Below, in pieces: positions 1 to 10,062 of a DNA stretch of 64,000 nucleotides. A program made the position numbers and the translations under genes. Numbering within the stretch: the stretch's first letter is position 1; each line of letters begins with the position of its first letter. The DNA comes from Jeotgalibacillus malaysiensis (GTDB taxonomy: Bacteria; Bacillota; Bacilli; Bacillales; Jeotgalibacillaceae). The notes under the pieces were generated by a model. The model worked only from the letters and a program-made list of their open reading frames with translations. It was not told where the DNA came from and made no database searches. Location of the stretch: positions 1,162,501-1,226,500 of the forward strand of contig CP009416.1 in NCBI GenBank assembly GCA_000818095.1, read 5' to 3'.

Positions 1-2404
<2,404 letters not shown>

Positions 2405-2587
2405 TATAAGAAAGTGGAAGCGACTGGTCAGCTTTGAGAGCTGGTGGAAGCCTGGATGGGTGAGACGTTAGTCTCATACAGACAGGGTGAAGCAGCCGAA
2501 AAGCTAGGAGCTGAAACTGGACTAGGTTGATTCTCGGAATCCCTTACTTTGATGAACGTATCCAGTTTTGAAGGTGCGAAAAAAGTG

Positions 2588-2616
2588 TTGCTTTTGCCTT
2601 TGAAAAGTGTTATGAT
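2588..2616 (+). promoter_or_regulatory. Candidate sigma-A promoter in the 23S-5S spacer
   Basis: TTGCTT at 2588-2593 and TATGAT at 2611-2616 are separated by exactly 17 bases, about 28 bp before the 5S gene. This would let the 5S gene and the tRNA cluster be transcribed independently of the upstream rRNA promoters. The rest of the spacer (2405-2643) shows no gene. Confidence 0.5.
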
Positions 2617-2643
2617 AGTACTTGTCGCCGAGTTGCGATATAG

Positions 2644-2759
<116 letters not shown>

Positions 2760-2764
2760 AATAT

Positions 2765-2839
2765 TCCACAGTAGCTCAGTGGTAGAGCAATCGGCTGTTA
2801 ACCGATCGGTCGTAGGTTCGAGTCCTACCTGTGGAGCCA
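2765..2839 (+). tRNA. tRNA-Asn (GTT)
   Basis: Seventy-five-base cloverleaf with acceptor TCCACAG/CTGTGGA, anticodon GTT and an encoded CCA. First of 16 tRNAs in the cluster. Confidence 0.95.
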
Positions 2840-2840
2840 T

Positions 2841-2932
2841 GGAGAGCTGTCCGAGAGGTCGAAGGAGCACGATTGGAAATCGTGTAGGCGGCTACCGCTG
2901 TCTCAAGGGTTCGAATCCCTTGCTCTCCGCCA
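2841..2932 (+). tRNA. tRNA-Ser (GGA)
   Basis: Class II tRNA of 92 bases with a long variable arm, anticodon GGA and an encoded CCA. It starts 1 bp after tRNA-Asn. Confidence 0.95.
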
Positions 2933-2941
2933 TTGCATACT

Positions 2942-3016
2942 GGCCCGTTGGTCAAGTGGTTAAGACACCGCCCTTTCACGGCGGTAACACGGGTTCGAAT
3001 CCCGTACGGGTCACCA
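2942..3016 (+). tRNA. tRNA-Glu (TTC)
   Basis: Seventy-five-base cloverleaf, anticodon TTC in loop CTTTCAC, encoded CCA. Confidence 0.95.
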
Positions 3017-3034
3017 TTTAAACTTTATTCCCAT

Positions 3035-3110
3035 GGAGAATTAGCTCAGCTGGGAGAGCATCTGCCTTACAAGCAGAGGGTCGGCGGTTCGAGCCCGTCA
3101 TTCTCCACCA
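3035..3110 (+). tRNA. tRNA-Val (TAC)
   Basis: Seventy-six-base cloverleaf with acceptor GGAGAAT/ATTCTCC, anticodon TAC and encoded CCA. Confidence 0.95.
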
Positions 3111-3131
3111 TTCTTCTTAATTTTATATCGT

Positions 3132-3205
<74 letters not shown>

Positions 3206-3211
3206 TTATCT

Positions 3212-3287
3212 GGTCCCGTGGTGTAGCGGTTAACATGCCTGCCTGTCACGCAGGAGATCGCCGGTTCGATCCCGGTCGGGACCGCCA
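3212..3287 (+). tRNA. tRNA-Asp (GTC)
   Basis: Seventy-six-base cloverleaf, acceptor GGTCCCG/CGGGACC, anticodon GTC, encoded CCA. Confidence 0.95.
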
Positions 3288-3350
3288 TTTTTCAACTCAC
3301 AGTTGAAAAATACTAATTTACATAGTAAGATAGAAAATGCTTAATTATTT

Positions 3351-3426
3351 GGCTTTGTAGCTCAGTTGGTAGAGCAATGGACTGAAAATCCATGTGTCGG
3401 CGGTTCGATTCCGTCCAAAGCCACCA
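3351..3426 (+). tRNA. tRNA-Phe (GAA)
   Basis: Seventy-six-base cloverleaf, anticodon GAA, encoded CCA. It follows a 63-bp AT-rich spacer, the longest within the cluster. Confidence 0.95.
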
Positions 3427-3432
3427 TGTGTT

Positions 3433-3508
<76 letters not shown>

Positions 3509-3515
3509 TTCATAT

Positions 3516-3599
3516 GGAGGGGTAGCGAAGTGGCTAAACGCGGCGGACTGTAAATCCGCTCCTTCGGGTTCGGCAGTTCGAATCTGCCCCCCTCCACCA
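3516..3599 (+). tRNA. tRNA-Tyr (GTA)
   Basis: Class II tRNA of 84 bases with a variable arm, anticodon GTA, encoded CCA. Confidence 0.95.
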
Positions 3600-3604
3600 T
3601 TCAT

Positions 3605-3678
3605 AGGGGCATAGTTTAAAGGTAGAACAGAGGTCTCCAAAACCTCCGGTGTGGGTTCGATTCCTACTGCCCCTGCCA
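3605..3678 (+). tRNA. tRNA-Trp (CCA)
   Basis: Seventy-four-base cloverleaf with acceptor AGGGGCA/TGCCCCT, anticodon CCA in loop CTCCAAA, encoded CCA. Confidence 0.95.
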
Positions 3679-3696
3679 ATTTTAAAATAATATTAC

Positions 3697-3773
3697 GGCG
3701 ATTGTGGCGAAGTGGTTAACGCACCGGATTGTGGTTCCGGCATTCGTGGGTTCGATTCCCATCAGTCGCCCCA
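3697..3773 (+). tRNA. tRNA-His (GTG)
   Basis: Anticodon GTG. An extra G at -1 opposite discriminator C is encoded, as expected for tRNA-His. Encoded CCA. Confidence 0.95.
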
Positions 3774-3778
3774 TATAT

Positions 3779-3853
3779 TGGGCTATAGCCAAGCGGTAAG
3801 GCAACGGACTTTGACTCCGTCATGCGTTGGTTCGAATCCAGCTAGCCCAGCCA
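3779..3853 (+). tRNA. tRNA-Gln (TTG)
   Basis: Seventy-five-base cloverleaf with acceptor TGGGCTA/TAGCCCA, anticodon TTG, encoded CCA. Confidence 0.95.
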
Positions 3854-3860
3854 TTTTTTT

Positions 3861-3935
3861 GCGGGAGTAGTTCAGTGGTAGAACACCACCTTGCCAAGGT
3901 GGGGGTCGCGAGTTCGAATCTCGTCTTCCGCTCCA
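3861..3935 (+). tRNA. tRNA-Gly (GCC)
   Basis: Seventy-five-base cloverleaf, anticodon GCC in loop TTGCCAA, encoded CCA. Confidence 0.95.
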
Positions 3936-3947
3936 TTTTTTATTTTC

Positions 3948-4021
3948 GGCGGTATAGCCAAGTGGTAAGGCACGGGTCTGCAAAACCCTTATCACCGGTT
4001 CGAGTCCGGTTACCGCCTCCA
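3948..4021 (+). tRNA. tRNA-Cys (GCA)
   Basis: Seventy-four-base cloverleaf with acceptor GGCGGTA/TACCGCC, anticodon GCA, encoded CCA. Confidence 0.95.
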
Positions 4022-4082
4022 AAATATTAAATAATAGCGATTTGTAATACGTGCATGCGTATGATAAGATTCATACTAACAT

Positions 4083-4167
4083 GCCGATGTGGCGGAATTG
4101 GCAGACGCGCACGACTCAAAATCGTGTTCCTTCGGGAGTGCCGGTTCGACCCCGGCCATCGGTACCA
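4083..4167 (+). tRNA. tRNA-Leu (CAA)
   Basis: Class II tRNA of 85 bases. The anticodon loop is CTCAAAA, giving CAA. Acceptor GCCGATG pairs with CATCGGT with one wobble. Encoded CCA. Confidence 0.93.
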
Positions 4168-4173
4168 GCATAC

Positions 4174-4247
4174 GCGGGTGTAGTTTAGTGGTAAAACCTC
4201 AGCCTTCCAAGCTGATGTCGTGAGTTCGATTCTCATCACCCGCTCCA
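4174..4247 (+). tRNA. tRNA-Gly (TCC)
   Basis: Seventy-four-base cloverleaf with anticodon TCC and encoded CCA. Last tRNA of the cluster. The first 15 follow the same order as the B. subtilis trnD cluster as I recall it; the last slot there is a second Leu tRNA. Confidence 0.94.
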
Positions 4248-4259
4248 ACATACATAACC

Positions 4260-4303
4260 AACGCAGTGTTTCGTTTAACTAAAACGAAGCGTTGCGTTTT
4301 TTT
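4260..4303 (+). terminator. Terminator of the rRNA-tRNA operon
   Basis: Long stem from AACGCAGTGTTTCGTTT to AAACGAAGCGTTGCGTT (with wobble pairs), followed by seven T, 12 bp after the last tRNA. Confidence 0.85.
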
Positions 4304-4321
4304 ATGTATTTAACCAAAATT

Positions 4322-4347
4322 AAAAAGCCCCGTGTATGAGGCTTTTT
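4322..4347. terminator. Bidirectional terminator
   Basis: AAAAAGCC and GGCTTTTT arms around a 10-base loop. It reads as a terminator on both strands and lies 31 bp beyond the stop of the minus-strand B3/4-domain gene. Confidence 0.75.
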
Positions 4348-4377
4348 GATAGAGTAAATCCTGATGATATAATACAC

Positions 4378-5028
4378 TTAAACAATTTTAGAGGTGGCAG
4401 TGCCGCCATTAACCTGGATGAACATATGCTTTAAAGAATCAAGCAGCTTTTCCTGATCCTCAGCTGGGAGGGAAGGTCTGAAGTAGACAATGTGTATTGC
4501 TTCAGTCGTCTCTCTGCTTACCGCTGTTCTGACTGAGTCAACGCTTGGGCTGCCGAATGGTCCAAGGTCATCCGAAGCGATTATCAGGTTTTCAGCAGAA
4601 TTTTCTCTGCCATTTAAGCCTTTAAACTGTTCGTCTTTGCTGCCGACTCGGATTTCAACTGAACCGCTGATATTTTGAGCATCATATATACCAAGTGGTG
4701 TTTCGTATTGCAGTGAAAAGAAGTTATTCAGGTCAACTGCTGAATTTGCACTTGGCAGATAGTTTTGTTTTGATATTCTTCTTAACAGTGCTTCTGTGCT
4801 GGGTCTGTACCTGTTGGGATCTTTCCCGATCTGCTTGAATAATTGTCTCCATTCAGCTATGCCCTCAAAGTCAGCCGGCTTTTTATCTTTCAGGTCAAAA
4901 AAGAGTGATTCCTGAAATAATTGAAGCCGTCCTTTAAGCATCTGAGGGGATTCGCTGACGGTGACATTTCGATAATGAATAATGCCAAATGAATAATCTG
5001 ATAGTGATGAATGAACTGAGACTTCCAT
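4378..5028 (-). CDS. B3/4 domain protein (PheT-like editing domain)
   Basis: This 216-aa soluble protein resembles stand-alone B3/B4 domain proteins related to the editing region of the phenylalanyl-tRNA synthetase beta chain. The supporting segments are NRYRPSTEALLRR, the SANSAVDLNNFFSL stretch and the C-terminal SVDSVRTAVSRETTEA region. The family may hydrolyse misacylated tRNA or bind amino acids, but its role here is inferred only from family membership. The start is ATG at 5028 because AAAGGAG lies 8 bases upstream; an upstream in-frame ATG at 5052 precedes that site and is unlikely. The gene is divergent from queG (60 bp gap), so both promoters lie in that short gap. Confidence 0.75.
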   Translation of the reverse strand: MEVSVHSSLSDYSFGIIHYRNVTVSESPQMLKGRLQLFQESLFFDLKDKKPADFEGIAEWRQLFKQIGKDPNRYRPSTEALLRRISKQNYLPSANSAVDLNNFFSLQYETPLGIYDAQNISGSVEIRVGSKDEQFKGLNGRENSAENLIIASDDLGPFGSPSVDSVRTAVSRETTEAIHIVYFRPSLPAEDQEKLLDSLKHMFIQVNGGTATSKIV

Positions 5029-5088
5029 ACGGTCAACTCCTTTTGTATGCACTCAGTTTAACATTTTCGTATAGAAAGGGGGATTAGA

Positions 5089-6219
5089 ATGAATTATGAT
5101 GCGTTAAAACAGGAAATTATTGATCATGCTGATGAACTTGGCATTGATAAGATCGGATTTACGAGTGCGGATTTCTTTTCTGATCTGAAAGGAAGGCTGA
5201 TGAGACAGGAAGCACTGAATTATCAGTCGGGATTTGAAGAAAAGGATATCGATAAGCGTGTAACCCCTTCATTGTTAATGCATGAGCCTAAATCGATTAT
5301 TTCTATTGCGCTGGCGTACCCTTCTAAGATGAAAGATGCACCCAGAAGTAAAAAAGGAGAGCGCAGAGGTATTTTTGCAAGAGCTTCCTGGGGAGAGGAT
5401 TACCATACTGTTTTACGAAAAGCACTGGAGCGTCTTGAGCAGTTTATACAGGAACGTGTGCCCGATGCGAGAATGAAATCGATGGTTGATACTGGTGAGC
5501 TGGTAGACCGTGCTGTTGCTGAAAGGGCAGGCGTTGGCTGGAGCGCAAAAAACTGTTCCATTATTACGCCTGAATTTGGTTCGTATGTCTATTTGGGTGA
5601 AATGATTACAAATATTCCTTTCAGTCCTGATGAACCAATGGAGGATCAGTGTGGAGACTGTAATTTATGTGTGGATGTATGTCCGACCGGAGCACTGGTG
5701 CAGGGAGGACAGCTTGATGCGAAAAAGTGTATCGCATTTTTAACGCAGACGAAGGATTTTCTCCCTGATGAATATCGCTCGAAGATTGGGAATAGACTTT
5801 ACGGATGTGATACGTGTCAGACGGTATGTCCTAAAAATAAAGGGATAGATATGCATATTCATCCTGAGTTTGAGCCGGATCCGGAGATTGCCAAGCCGCT
5901 TTTAGAGCCGCTGCTTTCGATCAGTAACAGAGAGTTTAAAGAGCAGTATGGGCATGTGTCGGGTTCCTGGAGAGGGAAAAAGCCGATACAGCGTAATGCG
6001 CTGATTGCACTTGCTCATTTTAAAGAAGCATCTGCACTGCCGTCTATTTTTGAAGTCATGCAGCATGATGTGCGTCCTGTTATGAGAGGGACTGCTGCAT
6101 GGGCTGCGGGGAAGATCGGCGGAAAAGAAGCTGAAGAGATGCTATTAAAGCAAAAAGAGATTGAACTGGATGAAGAGGTGTTAAAAGAGATCGATAAAGG
6201 CTTATCACTTTGTAAGTGA
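5089..6219 (+). CDS. queG: Epoxyqueuosine reductase QueG
   Basis: QueG reduces epoxyqueuosine to queuosine in the wobble position of GUN-anticodon tRNAs; it is a cytosolic cobalamin- and iron-sulfur-dependent enzyme. The 376-aa protein shows an N-terminal cobalamin-binding domain with Asp134 in SMVDTGELVDRA, the proposed general acid. Two [4Fe-4S] motifs follow: C188-C191-C194-C198 (CGDCNLCVDVCP) and C214 with C240-C243-C247 (CDTCQTVCP). The C-terminus has HEAT-like helices, as in the longer Bacillus form (YhbA). The RBS AAAGGGGG precedes ATG by a few bases. Order queG-yhbB-trmL is the same as in B. subtilis. Confidence 0.96.
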   Translation: MNYDALKQEIIDHADELGIDKIGFTSADFFSDLKGRLMRQEALNYQSGFEEKDIDKRVTPSLLMHEPKSIISIALAYPSKMKDAPRSKKGERRGIFARASWGEDYHTVLRKALERLEQFIQERVPDARMKSMVDTGELVDRAVAERAGVGWSAKNCSIITPEFGSYVYLGEMITNIPFSPDEPMEDQCGDCNLCVDVCPTGALVQGGQLDAKKCIAFLTQTKDFLPDEYRSKIGNRLYGCDTCQTVCPKNKGIDMHIHPEFEPDPEIAKPLLEPLLSISNREFKEQYGHVSGSWRGKKPIQRNALIALAHFKEASALPSIFEVMQHDVRPVMRGTAAWAAGKIGGKEAEEMLLKQKEIELDEEVLKEIDKGLSLCK

Positions 6220-6232
6220 AAGGTGTGAAGGG

Positions 6233-6585
6233 ATGTATAATGGTGCACTTGCTGCTGCCTATGCTGAAGAATGGTGGAACAGGAGAAATCCTGCATTCCC
6301 TGCTTTTCCGGTAGACTGTACGAACTTTGTATCTCAGTGTCTGCTTGCCGGAGGACTTGTGATGAGAGGGTATCAGATGCTTCAATGCTTCAGGTTGGTG
6401 ATGTGATCTGCTATGATTTTGCCGGAGACGGGCGGGTTGATCATACGGCTATTGTGACCTATATAGGCCAGGGTGTACCTTACGTAAATGCACATACAAA
6501 CGATAGCAGGAGAAGATTGTGGACATATAGTGATTCAGCCGCTTATTCTCCATCGATCAGGTATTATTTTTTTCACCTTTCATGA
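6233..6585 (+). pseudogene. yhbB: Broken amidase_6 gene (yhbB homologue)
   Basis: The first frame (from ATG 6233) encodes the N-terminal part of a YhbB-type putative amidase, including the catalytic-Cys motif VDCTNFVSQCLLAGG, and hits TGA shortly after 6400. From about 6375 a second frame continues with the family's C-terminal part (LQVGDVICYDFAGDGR, VDHTAIV, VNAHTNDSRRRLW) to a stop at 6585. The two pieces abut at GAGAGGG/TATCAGATGC, so an internal stretch of roughly 50-60 residues is missing and the frame has shifted. The product cannot be a full amidase. Position between queG and trmL matches B. subtilis yhbB. Identification is by remembered family motifs. Confidence 0.85.
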
Positions 6586-6631
6586 TAAAATAGAAAATGG
6601 CTCAGCCGAAATTCATGATGAGGTGAAGACA

Positions 6632-7105
6632 TTGGGATTACACGTTGTATTATTCCAGCCGGAGATTCCTGCTAATACAGGGAACATTGCACGAACTTGT
6701 GCAGCGACTGGTACATCATTACATTTAATTAAGCCACTTGGCTTTTCAACAGACGATAAAATGCTAAAGCGCGCAGGTCTTGATTATTGGCAGCACGTTG
6801 ATATTCATTACCATGAGTCACTTGAAGACTTTTATCAGGCAAGTGAAGGCGGCGAATATTTCTATCTGACGAAGTATGGAACAAAGCCACATTCAACGTT
6901 TGATTACAGCGATATGGAGAAAGATTTTTATTTTATTTTCGGACGTGAAACGTCAGGCCTGCCTGATGACGTGATCGAAAACAATAAAGATCGTGCTCTG
7001 CGTATTCCGATGAATGAACACGTACGTTCATTGAATCTCTCGAATACAGCAGCCATTCTTGTATACGAAGCGTTAAGGCAGCAGAACTATCCATCGCTTG
7101 GCTAA
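6632..7105 (+). CDS. trmL: tRNA (cytidine(34)-2'-O)-methyltransferase TrmL (CspR)
   Basis: TrmL is a SPOUT-class methyltransferase that 2'-O-methylates the wobble base of tRNA-Leu isoacceptors using SAM. The 157-aa protein begins LHVVLFQPEIPANTGNIART and carries the knotted SAM-binding elements FGRETSGLP and IPM...VRSLNLSNTAAI, standard for this family. The start is TTG at 6632: GAGGTG lies 6 bases upstream, and homologues begin at this residue. Reading-frame sequence upstream belongs to the decayed yhbB gene. It lies two genes after queG, another tRNA-modification gene. Confidence 0.93.
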   Translation: MGLHVVLFQPEIPANTGNIARTCAATGTSLHLIKPLGFSTDDKMLKRAGLDYWQHVDIHYHESLEDFYQASEGGEYFYLTKYGTKPHSTFDYSDMEKDFYFIFGRETSGLPDDVIENNKDRALRIPMNEHVRSLNLSNTAAILVYEALRQQNYPSLG

Positions 7106-7219
7106 CAACCTGCTAAAGTGCATTTATTGAATGGATATGACACACATAAAAGAGGTTTAAAAAAACATCTCTGAGTATAAAAGTCGTATACAGTGAAGCG
7201 CAGCGTAACGGTTATAAAG

Positions 7220-7252
7220 AAAGGATGAGAGTGAGATCTCATCCTTTTTTCA
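7220..7252 (+). terminator. Terminator downstream of trmL
   Basis: AAAGGATGAGA and TCTCATCCTTTTTT form an 11-bp stem followed by a T run. Confidence 0.85.
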
Positions 7253-7327
7253 GTGCTTAATATTTGAACGCCTCACCAAGAAAACGCTACACTTAAACAC
7301 AGTTAGACTCAGAAAGGTGGAAAAAGT

Positions 7328-8077
7328 GTGAATCAGACAATTGAAACGATGTTAAATCACCGGTCAGTCAGAAAATTTAAAGAAGAGAACTTATCACCTG
7401 AACAGATTCAAATGATTGTTGAAGCTGCACAGATGGCTTCTACATCAAGCTTTATACAGGCTTATTCAATTATTGGAGTAACAGATCCTGAGAAAAAGAA
7501 AAAGCTTGCTAAGCTTGCAGGCGGTCAGGACTATGTATCAGAAAGCGGCCATTTCTTTGTTTTCTGTGCGGACCTGTACCGGCATTCTTTGATTGGGAAA
7601 TGGGAAAATGCGGATGTAGATGATTCGATAATGTCTATGGAAAAGTTTATGGTTTCTGTGATTGATGCATCCCTTGCTGCGCAAAATGCAGCGGTTGCGG
7701 CAGAATCTATGGGACTTGGTATTTGTTATATTGGAGGGCTGCGTAATAATCTTCCGGAAGTATCCGAGCTGCTAGAAACACCTGAGCATGTAATTCCGTT
7801 GTTCGGTCTGACAGTTGGCGTACCTGATCAGAAGACAGCTGTAAAACCAAGAATGCCGTTTCAGTCTATTTATCATGAAAACAGCTACAGACATCAGAAA
7901 GATACAGTAAAGCAGGAAATGAATGAATATAACGAAGCGATCTCAGCTTATTACCACGAGCGGACTGCAGGGAAAAGAAGTGACAAATGGACAGAGCAGA
8001 TGGCTAAGATGCTTCAGAGGAAAAGCAGAATGTATATGAAAGAGTTTGTAGAAGGCAAAAACTTTGCGAAGAAATAA
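7328..8077 (+). CDS. NfsA/NfrA-type oxygen-insensitive NADPH nitroreductase
   Basis: A 249-aa FMN-dependent reductase of the NfsA/Frp/NfrA group. The N-terminal HRSVRKFKEENLSPEQI is the FMN-phosphate binding motif, and GLGICYIGGLRN and LFGLTVGVPD follow in the expected places. The C-terminal helical tail (from about 180) is typical of this longer group and binds NADPH. Substrates are nitro compounds, quinones, FMN or disulfides; which one applies here cannot be told. Start is GTG at 7328, 7 bases after AAAGGTGG. Monocistronic, flanked by terminators. Confidence 0.88.
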   Translation: MNQTIETMLNHRSVRKFKEENLSPEQIQMIVEAAQMASTSSFIQAYSIIGVTDPEKKKKLAKLAGGQDYVSESGHFFVFCADLYRHSLIGKWENADVDDSIMSMEKFMVSVIDASLAAQNAAVAAESMGLGICYIGGLRNNLPEVSELLETPEHVIPLFGLTVGVPDQKTAVKPRMPFQSIYHENSYRHQKDTVKQEMNEYNEAISAYYHERTAGKRSDKWTEQMAKMLQRKSRMYMKEFVEGKNFAKK

Positions 8078-8108
8078 CTAAAAAAAGCTGCATCGGCAGC
8101 TTTTTTTA
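8078..8108. terminator. Bidirectional terminator between convergent genes
   Basis: CTAAAAAAAGCTGC and GCAGCTTTTTTTAG form a symmetric hairpin. It serves the nitroreductase gene on the plus strand and the 32-aa gene on the minus strand, whose stop codon it overlaps. Confidence 0.85.
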
Positions 8109-8204
8109 GTTATTTTTTGTTTTGCCCGGCTTATCGTTATAACCAGCAGAAAAGATTGCTGCAAGGAATGCTACACAAATACCTAGAATCAGTACTGTAC
8201 CCAT
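8106..8204 (-). CDS. Small single-span membrane peptide (32 aa)
   Basis: Thirty-two residues beginning MGTVLILGICVAFLAAIF and ending in a charged tail (DKPGKTKNN): one transmembrane helix with a cytosolic lysine-rich end. ATG at 8204 has GGGAGG 8 bases upstream, which is why I take this internal start over the longer 68-aa reading frame. I do not recognise the family. Confidence 0.6.
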   Translation of the reverse strand: MGTVLILGICVAFLAAIFSAGYNDKPGKTKNN

Positions 8205-8383
8205 CTCAAATACCTCCCGGATAAAAAAATGTAAATCAATTTCATATACAGTTAAGTATACATCAATCCCCCTGAGAAAGAAATGACTGACATGTGAATT
8301 AGCAGATTTCATTTAGCGATGCTCATGAATACAGGGTGAACTGCATACCGTTTTATATGAAGGAGAAGAGGGGGAGAATCAGG

Positions 8384-8946
8384 ATGGATATGTTAAAACG
8401 GGTGGCAGATTATCAGCTTGAAGAGTCGATGCTTAAGTGGGAAGGGACCTTCTCTGATTAGAGGGAGTCTGCAGGTGAAGGAATGAAAGGAATTGACCCG
8501 CGCTACGTGTTGAACCGGATCTCTTCCACAATTATTAAAAAAGAACTGAATTCAATCAATACATTAGATGTGCTCAGGTCTTTAAAAGAAGGCTTCGATC
8601 AGCATGCATCGATTTCAAAGGAAAGCCGTGAGCATTATTTAACGTGTATTTCACTCGCACGGAAAGAATTTGATGATCTGGCTAAAAAAGAAGTGCAGAA
8701 GGCATTTGTCTACTCTTATGAGGAATCGGCTAAGACACTGATGGATAACTATCTTGATAATGTTGAGTCTTATTGTCATAAATCTAAATTAAAAGATCCT
8801 TTAACCGGTGAAGAGGATGCGTCCTGATGAACTTCAGCTTAAAAAAAATGAATGAAGTCATTGCTAGACTAATCGATGAATATGGCTATAACTCTGTCAG
8901 CGCGAATGATCTGCTGCGTTATGTCGGATCGCTGTTGAACAGATAA
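8384..8946 (+). pseudogene. prkA: Remnant of serine protein kinase PrkA
   Basis: Three pieces of a PrkA-type kinase (about 630 aa in Bacillus) remain in order. Piece 1, 8384-8461, is the start of the protein (MDMLKR...LKWEGTFSD) and ends in an in-frame TAG. Piece 2, 8462-8827, is an internal segment (IDPRYVLNRISSTIIKKEL, VQKAFVYSYEESAKTL, YLDNVESYC, KDPLTGEE). Piece 3, about 8823-8946, is the exact C-terminus (VIARLIDEYGYNSVSAND, LLRYVGSLLNR) after a frame change; one further +1 shift lies in an A8 run at 8841-8848. The ATPase/kinase core is deleted. An RBS-like GGGGGAG still precedes the original ATG. Confidence 0.9.
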
Positions 8947-8996
8947 CGTTTTTCAGCTGTTCTTGCCGGGTATATTCACTGTAGAGGTGAATCGAA

Positions 8997-9167
8997 ATGA
9001 CAAAGAAACATGAATACGATAAAAATGACGTTCCCGATAACAGCTCCATGGCAAGTGATCTGGAGGAAATGGATCAGCTCGGACGTCAGATGGAGAAAAT
9101 GCGTACAAATGAACAATTGAGAAAGCACCGGGAGCCCGGTACTGAGCAGTATGAAGAAGAGGAGTAG
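8997..9167 (+). CDS. 56-aa charged protein, paralogue of the gene at 10063
   Basis: A 56-aa soluble, highly charged protein with the core NSSMASDLEEMDQLGRQMEK followed by MRTNEQL. GAGGTG lies 7 bases before the ATG and a terminator overlaps the stop codon, supporting expression. A second 56-aa gene at 10063-10233 has the same core (NGSMASTMEELVMLGKQMEK). The two lie on either side of the 125-bp repeat array, so a local duplication is likely. I do not recognise a function. Confidence 0.75.
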   Translation: MTKKHEYDKNDVPDNSSMASDLEEMDQLGRQMEKMRTNEQLRKHREPGTEQYEEEE

Positions 9168-9185
9168 GTTGCCTCTTCTTTTTTT
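9153..9185 (+). terminator. Terminator overlapping the stop of the first 56-aa gene
   Basis: GAAGAAGAGG pairs with CCTCTTCTT followed by a T run. The left arm is the last codons of the gene. Confidence 0.85.
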
Positions 9186-9267
9186 GTGTTCAAGGGTGGT
9201 GGGGGTGCGGATGGAGGGTGAAGAGAGAGACGTGCAGGGCGTCGTTTGTGGAGCGGATTTCTATTAC

Positions 9268-9425
9268 CTTTTGGTATTTATCTTACACCTTTAATGTTTA
9301 TTCGATCAGCAACTGTAATGATTCAACGTCCGTTCCATTTCTGCTTGATCATTAAATGACCTTTTGACTTTTATCTATCAGCTTTCGGATTATATCTATC
9401 ATCTTTTTGATTATTCTAACTCAGC
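9268..9425. repeat. Degenerate 21-bp repeats (minus-sense copies)
   Basis: A series of units of about 21 bp with the pattern CACCTTTYGGATTWATTCY, e.g. TCAGCTTTCGGATTATATCTA followed by TCATCTTTTTGATTATTCTA at 9377-9417, and looser copies from 9268. The same family is present in the opposite orientation at 14735-14895. No gene is evident between 9186 and 9425. Confidence 0.55.
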
Positions 9426-9427
9426 CC

Positions 9428-10008
9428 TACGCTTTTCTATAGTGCCAAACACCATACATTTCTTATGCCTGTCGGAGCTGACAAAGCGCCCTCCGCTTTT
9501 CTACTGTGTCCAGCTCCAGGCGCTAGCTTCTCGGGACATAAGCCATGCAGCGGTAAACGGGGAAACCACCCGTTTTCCGCTCCGCGTCTTATGCTTGTCG
9601 GAGCTGACCAAGCGCCTTCCGCTTTTCTACTGTGTCCAGCTCCAGCAGGCAGGTCCTCGAGTCATAAGCCACAATGAGAAAATGGGAAAGGTCGCCCATT
9701 TATCTCATTGCGTCTTATGCTTGTCGGACCTGGACGCCTGCTTCCGCTTTTCTACTGTGTTCAGCTCCAGCAGGCAAGTCCTCGAGTCATAAGCCACTCT
9801 GAAAAATGGGCAAGGTCACCCATTTCTCTCAGGTCGCCTTATGCTTGTCGGGTCTGAACAAGGCGCTTCCGCTTTTCTACTGTGTCCAGCTCCGACTCGC
9901 AACCCCTCGAGTCATAAGCCACTCTGAAAAAATGGGCAAGGTCACCCATTTCTCTCAGAGCGTCTTATGCTTGTCGGGGCTACCCGCTCGTCTCCGCTTT
10001 TCGTTATT
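9428..10008. repeat. Tandem array of a 125-bp palindromic repeat
   Basis: The block TCCGCTTTTCTACTGTGT recurs at 9492, 9618, 9743 and 9868, with truncated copies at 9428 and 9993: spacing 126, 125, 125, 125. Each unit contains CAGCTCC, a CATAAGCC/CTTATGCTTGTCGG inverted pair, and an inner hairpin such as AAATGGG...CCCATTT. The unit sequence differs between copies at the loops while the frame of repetition is kept. No credible gene lies inside; open frames through it are a by-product of the period. Two reverse-orientation relatives are at 61115-61405. Confidence 0.9.
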
Positions 10009-10062
10009 TGACTGAATTTTCAAACAATGATACAATTAATAAAAATTCGGAGGGGATTTTAT

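Noticed and set aside
6271-6585. A 104-aa ORF after queG as an independent gene
   Set aside because: Its first part is out of frame with the amidase homology; it is the second half of the broken yhbB.
9428-10008. CRISPR array
   Set aside because: Units are about 125 bp with most of the unit conserved, no 25-40 bp repeats with unique spacers, no cas genes nearby.
9364-10015. Open reading frames (142, 70 and 69 aa) across the tandem repeats
   Set aside because: They arise from the repeat period and carry repeated LCLSEL..FRFSTVF-like segments; no RBS or family match. The repeat array explains them.
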